Below are positions 57,461 through 64,000 of a DNA stretch of 64,000 bases, in pieces. The DNA comes from Molossus alvarezi. Taxonomy: Eukaryota; Chordata; Mammalia; Chiroptera; Molossidae. Numbering within the stretch: position 1 is the stretch's first letter; the number at the start of each line of letters is the position of its first letter. The notes under the pieces were generated by a model, which did not search any database, was not told the origin of the DNA, and was given only the letters and a program-made list of their open reading frames with translations. Position numbers and translations under genes: made by a program. The stretch is from assembly GCA_037176705.1 (NCBI GenBank), contig CM073889.1, positions 57,157,596-57,221,595 on the forward strand. Direction: 5' to 3'.

Positions 57461-58402
57461 TCATTGCCATTTTGTTTGTTCATACATTTTATCTTTTTCT
57501 TCAAAAAGACCCTTCATCATTTCATATAATAATGGTTTGGTGGTGATGAACTCCTTTAACTTTTTCTTGTCTGGGAAAGTTTTTGTATGTCCATCGATTC
57601 TAAATGACAGCTTTGCAGGATAGAGTAATTTTGGTTGTAGGTTCTTGGTTTTCATCACTCTAAATATTTCTTGCCACTCCCTTCTGGCCTGCAAAGTTTC
57701 TTTTGAGAAATCAGCTGACAGCCTAATGGGTACTCCCTTGTAGGTAACTATCTGCCTTTCTCTTGCTGCTTTTAATATTCTCTCTTTGTCTTGAACCTTT
57801 TGCATTTTGATGATGATGTGTCTTGGTGTGTGCCTCTTGGGGTTCATCTTGTTTGGGACTCTCTGTGCTTCCTGGACTTGTATGTCTGTTTCCTTCACCA
57901 AGTTAGGAAAGTTTTCTGCCATTATTGTTTCAAACAGGTTTTCGATTTCTTGTTCTCTCTCTTCTCCTTCGGGCACCCCCAAGATGCGAATGTTGGCACG
58001 CTTGAAGTTATCCCAGAGGCTCCTTACTCTATCCTCATTTTTTTGGATTCTTTTTTCTTTTTGCTCTTCTGATTGGGGATTTTTTGCTTCCTTATATTCC
58101 AAATCGATGGTTTGCTCCTTGGATCTACATACTCTATTATTGAAGCTGTGTAAATTATTCTTTATTTCAGTTAATGCCTCCTTTAATTCTAACTGTGTAT
58201 CCATGATTTCTAACTGGTACTTTTTTATGCTCTTGATGCCCTCCCTAAGTTCACTGAGGTTCTCACCAAGTTCATTGAGCATCCTTATAAGCAGTATTTT
58301 GAACTCAGTATCTGTTAGGTTGCTTATCTCCCTTTCGCTTAGTTCTTTTATTGGGGTTTTGTTCTGTTCTTTCATTTGGGACCTGTTTCTTTGTATCCTC
58401 AT
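57461..58402 (-). CDS. ORF1: HAL1 ORF1 protein (L1 ORF1p-like RNA-binding chaperone), intact
   Basis: 313 residues without a stop, the longest intact protein frame in the window. Residues about 30-92 form a leucine/isoleucine-spaced coiled coil, through which L1 ORF1p trimerises. Residues about 137-202 fit the RRM, starting N-I-R-I-L-G-V-P-E-G-E-E. Residues about 203-287 fit the C-terminal domain, with Y-K-G-V-P-I-R-L-S-A-D-F-S at 221-233 and A-R-R-E-W at 239-243. In the L1 family this protein binds its own RNA and acts as a nucleic acid chaperone in cytoplasmic particles. The last 26 or so residues (288-313) extend beyond the part shared with copy D. The start at 58402 has A at -3 and at +4, a fair Kozak context. 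Length is close to other mammalian ORF1p. Confidence 0.88.
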   Translation of the reverse strand: MRIQRNRSQMKEQNKTPIKELSEREISNLTDTEFKILLIRMLNELGENLSELREGIKSIKKYQLEIMDTQLELKEALTEIKNNLHSFNNRVCRSKEQTIDLEYKEAKNPQSEEQKEKRIQKNEDRVRSLWDNFKRANIRILGVPEGEEREQEIENLFETIMAENFPNLVKETDIQVQEAQRVPNKMNPKRHTPRHIIIKMQKVQDKERILKAARERQIVTYKGVPIRLSADFSKETLQARREWQEIFRVMKTKNLQPKLLYPAKLSFRIDGHTKTFPDKKKLKEFITTKPLLYEMMKGLFEEKDKMYEQTKWQ

Positions 58403-59294
58403 TTTGGCTGCCTCCCTGTGTTTGTTTCTGTGTATTACTTAATGAGCGGTATGGGGCTCGCTGAGACCCGGTGCTGCTCGTTTGAAAGAATTTAGGAAAA
58501 ACCTGAAGCAGGATCCAAGACCGGCCAATCCTATGGTTAAGCAAGTGACAACAGCTTGAAAGTTGTGTGGGGCGGGGCGGGGCGGGGCCTCAGGGAGTCA
58601 GCAGGGCGGGGCTACCAGTGCGAGCCAGGTTGCTGGAGTCCCAGATATGGCTTCTGTCTGCCGCCCCGGGAAGGGCTCACCAAAGGAACAAAGGCCTCTT
58701 ACAGCACGTTTGTCCCCGATGAAGGCCCCTCTCCAGCCCTCGCTCCAGTGCCAAACAGCTCAGTTCTTCCCTGTGTGTCTCTGGTGCCCCTTGAGCTGCC
58801 TCCCCTCCGAGCTTAGAGGGAGAGAGTCGGATAAGTCCGTGCGCGGGCCCTTTAGGAAGCTGCCTGGGGCTCCAGCCGCTTCAGCCTCCCTGAGCCTCAG
58901 TTTCCGCTGGTTTTTCCAGCCAGAAGTTATGGGGACTTCTCTTCCTGGCACTGGAACCCTGAACGGGGCACCTGGTGTGGGACGGGGACCCCTCAGTCCT
59001 CAGGAAGGACCTTCCCAGCCGCGGGAGCCTCCTGATTTTTATCCACCACCCTTGGGTGTGGGACCAGCCCGTCTCGCCGCTGCGCGCTCCGCCGCCCCTG
59101 CGCCGCCGCCCGTCCTACCAGTCTGGATGTAGCTGCTTTTTTTTTTCCCCTTAGTTCCGTAGTTGTACGACTTCCATTCAGCTTGATTTCAGGCGGTTTT
59201 GAATGATGGTTGTTCTTTAGTTTAGTTGTAACTTTGATGTGGTTGTGGGAGGACGCGATACCGCGTTTACCTACGCCACCATCTTGACCGGAAG
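58403..59294 (-). promoter_or_regulatory. HAL1 5'UTR, CpG-rich internal promoter region
   Basis: About 890 bp of GC-rich sequence in an AT-rich setting. Repeated ggggcgg boxes at 58568-58588 and one near 58604 are Sp1-type sites. The 5' tip, gccaccatcttg at 59275-59286 (caagatggtggc in the sense strand), resembles the YY1 site at the start of many L1s, which sets the initiation point. Promoter activity is inferred from this likeness, not shown. Confidence 0.7.
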
Positions 59295-61717
59295 TCTTCC
59301 TCTATTTCTTTTTTAAAAGACCTGTAGTTTTCTTCAAATGGGTCTTTAATTTCTTTGGTTAAGTTTATTCCTAGGTATCATAAACTTTTTGCCATGATGG
59401 TAAATGGGATTGTTTTTTCAGTTTCTCTTTCTGTGAGTTCATCATTGGTGTATATGAATGTCGCCGATTTCTTGAAGTTAATTTTGTATCATGCTACTTT
59501 GTCAAATTCATTTAATTTGATGTAGTCTTTGGGGTTTTCTATGTATAATATCATGTCATCTGCAAATAATGACAGTTTCACTTCCTCCTTTCCAATTTGG
59601 TTCTCTTTTATTTTTTTTGCATGTCTGATTGCTGAGGCTAAGACTTCCAGTACATGTTAAATAAGAGTGGTGAAAGTGGTCATCCCTGTCTTTTTCTTGT
59701 TCATGAGGGTAATGCTTTTAATTTTTGCCCATTGACTATGATGTTGGCTATAGGTCTTTCATATATGACCCTTATTTTGTCGAGATATGATCCCCCTATT
59801 CCCAGATTGCTAAGTAATTTTATTAGAAATGGGTGCTGAATTTGATCAAATGCTTTTTCAGCATCTAGATATGATCATATAATTTTATCTTTCATTTTGT
59901 TTATGTGGTGCATCACATTTATTAATTTGCAAATATTGTACCAGCCATGCATCCCTGGGATGAATCCCACTTGGTCATGGTGAATAATTTTTTTGATGTA
60001 TTGCTGCATTTAATTTGATAGTATCTTGTTCATGATTTTGGCATCCCTGTTCATCAGGGATATTGGCCTGTAGTTTTCTTTATTTGTAATGTATTTTTCT
60101 TGTTTTGAGTTAGAATTATGCTGGCCTTATATAATGAACTTGGAAGTCTTCATTCTTTGTGAGTTTTTTCAAACAATTTTAGGAGAATGGGTATTATATC
60201 TTTGAATGTTTGGTAAAATTCGCTTGTGAGGCCATCCGGGCCTGGGCTTTTGTTTGCTGGGAGAATCTTGATTACATCTTCAATTTCTTTTGTTGTTATT
60301 GGTCTGTTCAAGTTTTCTCTCTCTTCCCCATTCAGTTTTGGAAGACTGTGTGTTTCTAGAAATTTGTCCATTTTGCTTAGATTGTCGAATTTGTTGCCGT
60401 ATAATTGTTCATAACATTTGTTAACAATCCTTTGTATTTCTGTGGTGTCAGTTATTATTTCTTCTCTTTCATTTTTGATTTTGTGTATTTGGGTTCTCTC
60501 TCTTTGTTTCTTGGTGAGTGTAGCTAAGGGTCCATCAATCTTGTTTATCATTTCCAAGAACCAACTCTTTGTTTCATTGATCATTTGAGTGGTTTTTTTG
60601 GTCTCCATGTCATTTATTTCTGCTCTGCTCTTTACTGTTTCCTTCCTTCTACTTGCTCTTGGGTTTTCTTTTTGTTTGCTTTCTGTTTCTTTATGTTGTG
60701 AGGTTAGATATTCTGTTAGAAATTTTTATTGTTTCTTGAGGTAGGCCTGTAGTGCTATGAACTTCCCTCTTGGAACTGCTTTCGCTGTATCACATAGATT
60801 TTGTGTTGTTGAGTGTTCATTTTTATTGGTTTCCAGGAAGTTTTTAATTTCTTCCTTGATCTCCATGGTAACCCATTCATTGTTCAATAACATGCTATTT
60901 AGCTTCCATGTGTTCAAATGCCTTTGCCTGTTTTTGTTGCAATTGATTTCTAGTTTCATGCCATTGTGATCTGAGAAGATGCTTGATATTTCAATCTTCT
61001 TGAAATTGTAGAGACTTAGTTTGTGCCCTTATATGATGTCTATCTTTGAGAATGTCCCATGTGCACTTGAGAATAATGTAAATTCTGCAGTTTTAGGGTG
61101 TAATTCTATGTAGATATCTATTAAATCCATTTGATCTAATGCCTTATTTGGAATCTGTGTGTTTTTTTTTTTTTAATTTTTTTTTGTCTAGAAGATCTAT
61201 CCAGTGATGTCTGCAGGGTCTTGAAGTCCCCTGCTATGATTGTATTGCTGTTGATTTCTCCTTTGAAGTTCTCCAGAAAACATTTAATACATTTTGGTGC
61301 TCCTATATTGGGTATATATATGTTAATCAAGGTTATATCTTCCTGTTGCATAGATACTTTCAGTATTATATATTAGCCTTCTTTGTCTCTAATTATGGTC
61401 TTCATTTTGAAATCTACTTTATCAGATATTAGTATTGCTACCTCAGCTTTTTTTTTTTATCTGTTTGCTTGAAAGATGTTTTTTCCAACCATTCACTTTC
61501 AACCTATGTTAGTCTTTTGTTGTGAGGTGTGTCTCTTGTAAACAATATATATGTGAGTGATGCTTTCTTATCCAGTCAGATACTCTGTGTCTTTTTATCG
61601 GAGCATTTAAACCATTTACATTTAAGGTGATAACTGATATGTACTTATTTATATCCATTTTTGTTTAGTGTGGTTATATTTTTCTTCCTATTTTTTCTAC
61701 TAATTACAGCAGTCCTT

Positions 61718-62530
61718 TTAGCATATCTTGCAGTGCTGGTTGGTATTAATATATTCCCCTAGCCTTCTTTTGTCTGGGAAGGTTTTTATTTCATCTTCTA
61801 TGTATGATAGCCTTGCTGGATAGAGTAGTCGTGGATTCAGATTCTTGTTTTTCATGACCTTGATTACTTCATGCCACTCCCTCCTGGCCTGTAGTGTTTC
61901 TGTTGAGAAGTCAGCTGAGTGCCCTATGGAGTATCCTTTGTAGGTTACTTGTTGCTTATCTCTTGCTGCCCTTAGGATTCTCTCTTTTTCTTTAATTTTT
62001 GGCATTTCAATTACTATGTGTCTTAGTGTGGGTGTGTTTGGGTTCTTCTCCCTTTAGGCTCTTCGTGTTTCTTGAACTTGAATGCCTTCTTCCTTCACCA
62101 AGTTAGGAAAGTTTTCTGTCACTATTTTTTCAAATATATTCTCTAACCCTCACTCATTTTCTTCTTCTTTGGTGACTCCTATGATGTAAATGTTATTATG
62201 TTTCCAGTTTCCCACAGTTCTCTTAAGCTATCTTCCTGTTTTTTAATTGTTTTTTCCTTTTGGTTTTCTGATTGGTTGATTTTTTCTACCCTGTTTTTTA
62301 ATTTTTTGATTTGGTCCATAGCTTCTTCTACACTGCTAGTTAGTCCTTCCAATGTGTTCTTAATTTCTGCTATGTCCTTCTTCATTTCCAGTTGGTTGGT
62401 TTTCAGTGTTTCTATATTTTCACTTATGGTGCTGATGTCCTTACTCATGCTGTTGAGCTTCCTCAAGATCATGGCTCTGAACTCTACCTCTGATAATTTG
62501 CTTAACTGCATTTCATTTATCCCATCTTCG
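61718..62530 (-). pseudogene. L1 ORF1 remnant of copy D
   Basis: The C-terminal domain is at 61718-62005, with Y-K-G-Y-S-I and L-Q-A-R-R-E-W-H. The coiled coil and linker are at 62179-62511. The RRM between them is broken by frameshift. Similar to, but distinct from, the intact HAL1 ORF1. Confidence 0.82.
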
Positions 62531-63388
62531 ATAGTGATTTTTTGTTCTTTTATTTAAGATTTGTTTCTTTGTTTCACCAATTTGGGTATCTCAGTGAGTT
62601 TTGGAGCCTGCCAAATTTTCCCTGTGGGTGTTGCTGTTCTGCTGTTTGTGGCTTTCTCTACGTGGTTTGGATGGGCCTGGGCAGGCCCACATTAACCACT
62701 GTCAATTCTTACTTTCCTGGGTAGATTTCAAGCCCAGGAAAGGTTCAGTTATCCTCTAGCTTATTCTTGGAGGCTAGTAGTCTTAGTTACTCAGTGCCTT
62801 GGTATGTAGCCCTGGTATTTTGCATAATAAGATTTCCAGAGGGTGGGATAGATGCTGGTTGTTAATGAGCCTCAATTTTCATCTCTTTGCCTCACCTAGA
62901 AAAGGCTGAATCTGTGAGTGGGGTGGTGGGGGAGGGGTTGCTACTTTTCTCCACAGCTCTGGGAGAGAGCACGTTGGCCACCATTCTTTGTGGCCACAAC
63001 TCAGCAATGACTTTGAGTGCACTCCAAATCCCAGTTGTCCTCACAGAGTTCCAGCGCAGTCTGCCCTCCATCTGCCATAGCCCCCAGGTGAGTGGCTGTG
63101 GCTATTTTAGTTCTCTGTCCCAGCTCTCTGTACTGTGGAGCAGGCTTGGTCTTTATTCCCCAAGGGTGCTGCTCTCAGCTAAGACTGCTGCTTTCCCTGG
63201 GCTCCCAGCCCACCACCCTCTCATGCCTCCATGGATCTTACCAGTGTCCCTGGTTATATGGTCCTGTCCTGCTTCTTCTTTTTTTTTTTTTGCTTTTTTC
63301 CAAGGATTTGTTTTTATTTTATTTGTAATTCTTGTTTTGTCCTGGGAGATTGTCTGTGTAGCTACTATTCACTTCACCTCCATTTTCA
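62531..63388 (-). other. 5'UTR of L1 copy D
   Basis: Matches the 5'UTR of L1 copy C (38560-39437), copy B (about 29830-30690) and the 5'UTR-only insert (3500-4150). Likely the internal pol II promoter region of this L1 lineage. It is unlike the HAL1 5' region. Confidence 0.75.
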
Positions 63389-64000
63389 CATCCTCTATGT
63401 TTATCTTGTGAGCAGTTGGGTCGCACAGGCCTCTCTGGTGCCCCCGCATCCTGCAGATCCCGTGTGTAACTAGATCACACAGTCCCTTTGGGGACCCGGC
63501 TCTATGGCTATGTTATGGGCTGCTGGTTCGCACAGGCCTCTCTGGTGCTTCTGCACCCCACAGGTCCCATGGGTAACTGGATTGCACAGTCCCTGCTGTG
63601 TTGCATAGGCCTCTCTGGTGCCCCCACACCCTGCAGGTTTTGTGGGTGTTCAGCTGGATTGCAGCAGTCTATGTTGGGCTCTGTCTTTCCACTGCTTGTG
63701 TGAGCTGCTGAACCACCCAGGACTCTGTGGAGGCCCAGGTCCAGCTGCTAGAGACTGGGGAGTGCTTGTGCCCTATGGGGCTCAACTCTTGCTCAGCTTT
63801 TGCTGTAGATTTTGGGGATGGGTCTCCGCTGCTGGTCTGTGCTTCTGTTGCCTGGGGATAGATATCTGCTCCCAGCCTCTGTTGCTGGGGGTATATATCA
63901 ACTCTGATCAGGCTGCTACCATGGGGGTTGGTGCTGGGCTTCAGGCTGTCCCTGGCTTCCACAACCAGCACCTTGGCAGCACCACTACTGTGCACCGGTC
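63389..64000. repeat. GC-richer flank with degenerate tandem repeats
   Basis: The word gcctctctggtgc occurs at 63429, 63536 and 63609, within longer similar units (about 107 and 73 bp apart). A second pair of related units of about 35 bp lies near 63845-63905. A 108-residue frame is open on the - strand at 63669-63995 but has no domain. It may be an upstream extension of the L1 copy D 5'UTR or a separate sequence. The window ends before this can be settled. Confidence 0.5.

Larger units (their letters stand above)
57077..59294 (-). mobile_element. HAL1: half-LINE-1 (HAL1-type) element, complete
   Basis: A 2,218-bp non-LTR element with a 5' region (58403-59294), one ORF1 (57461-58402) and a 3'UTR (57077-57460), but no ORF2. 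HAL1 elements are a known class of L1 derivatives that keep ORF1 and depend on an ORF2 protein from elsewhere. Both ends are intact: the 5' end starts at the YY1-like word, the 3' end has a TTTA-rich tail, and a perfect 21-bp duplication flanks it. Its 5' region differs from that of L1 copies A-D, while its 3'UTR shares blocks with theirs. An intact frame, perfect duplication and many CpGs suggest recent insertion. Confidence 0.9.
57056..59315 (-). repeat. perfect 21-bp target duplication of the HAL1
   Basis: tcttcctctatttctttttta stands at 57056-57076 and again at 59295-59315 without a mismatch. The T-rich side faces the element's A tail, as the L1 endonuclease cut requires. This proves one insertion event of the whole 2.2 kb unit. 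Confidence 0.95.
55690..61660 (-). pseudogene. L1 ORF2 remnant of copy D, split by a HAL1
   Basis: Endonuclease pieces are at 60726-61351 (including A-G-D-F-K, where the usual N is changed). A 152-residue reverse-transcriptase piece at 60150-60608 has [13 protein letters not shown]. The catalytic motif F-A-D-D at 59555-59566 is intact. C-terminal pieces are at 55968-56612. The HAL1 separates the RT part from the C-terminal part. Other frameshifts would inactivate it anyway. Confidence 0.85.
55362..63388 (-). mobile_element. L1 copy D, near full-length host of the HAL1
   Basis: 3' end with TTTA repeats at 55362, 3'UTR with a C-rich tract at 55446-55490, ORF2 (about 55690-61660), ORF1 (61718-62530) and 5'UTR to about 63388. 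Without the 2.2 kb HAL1 and its duplicated target it is about 5.8 kb, similar to copy C. Frames are broken. Confidence 0.9.

Noticed and set aside
57807..58442. 211-codon frame on the + strand opposite ORF1
   Set aside because: It is the antisense shadow of the intact HAL1 ORF1.
58563..59132. 189-codon frame on the + strand inside the HAL1 5' region
   Set aside because: It lies antisense in GC-rich, stop-poor DNA and is low-complexity. It is explained by base composition.
1812..63388. An active full-length L1 among copies A-D
   Set aside because: All have broken ORF1 and ORF2 frames. Only copy D keeps the F-A-D-D motif unchanged, and it is split by the HAL1.
63420..63660. Spaced repeats that might suggest a CRISPR-like array
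   Set aside because: Units are few, unequal in spacing and imperfect, and this is vertebrate DNA.

Overview
This window is mammalian nuclear DNA, most likely from a bat of the suborder Yangochiroptera. The evidence is about a dozen tRNA-derived Ves-type SINEs, recognised by a tRNA head followed by a body ending in a C/T-rich stretch and an A-rich tail. Four younger LINE-1 copies also share one lineage-specific 3' end. Genus and species cannot be read from the sequence. No complete cellular gene was recognised. One possible terminal exon (about 52559-52615, + strand) is the only hint of a host gene. Almost everything else is transposable elements nested in one another.

Layout: 1-1796 is mostly unique sequence with two MIR relics. 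1812-4997 is a 5'-truncated L1 carrying a 5'UTR-only insert. 5013-13875 is unique sequence with MIR, L2, old L1 and Ves elements, including a three-layer nest at 6462-7900. 13876-17978 (+) and 19331-22213 (-) are two broken copies of one gammaretrovirus-like (class I) ERV family facing each other. 22540-25100 is a patchwork of old L1. 25421-30690 and 33575-39437 are near full-length but dead L1s. 41989-49160 is a degenerate class I provirus on the - strand with both LTRs and a 4-bp target duplication. 49165-55361 is mostly unique. 55362-63388 is another near full-length L1. 63389-64000 is GC-richer with short tandem repeats.

The best object is at 57077-59294: a complete half-LINE-1 (HAL1-type) element inside the ORF2 of the last L1. 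It has a CpG-rich 5' region with GC boxes and a YY1-like start, one intact 313-residue ORF1 and an L1-like 3'UTR with an A-rich tail. It has no ORF2 and is bounded by a perfect 21-bp target site duplication. It must have moved using ORF2 protein from another L1.

Nearly all L1 sequence lies on the - strand. L1s inside genes are usually biased to the antisense strand, so this would fit a large intron or intergenic tract of a gene transcribed on the + strand. That is inference only. All ERV reading frames seen here are broken by stops, deletions and SINEs.
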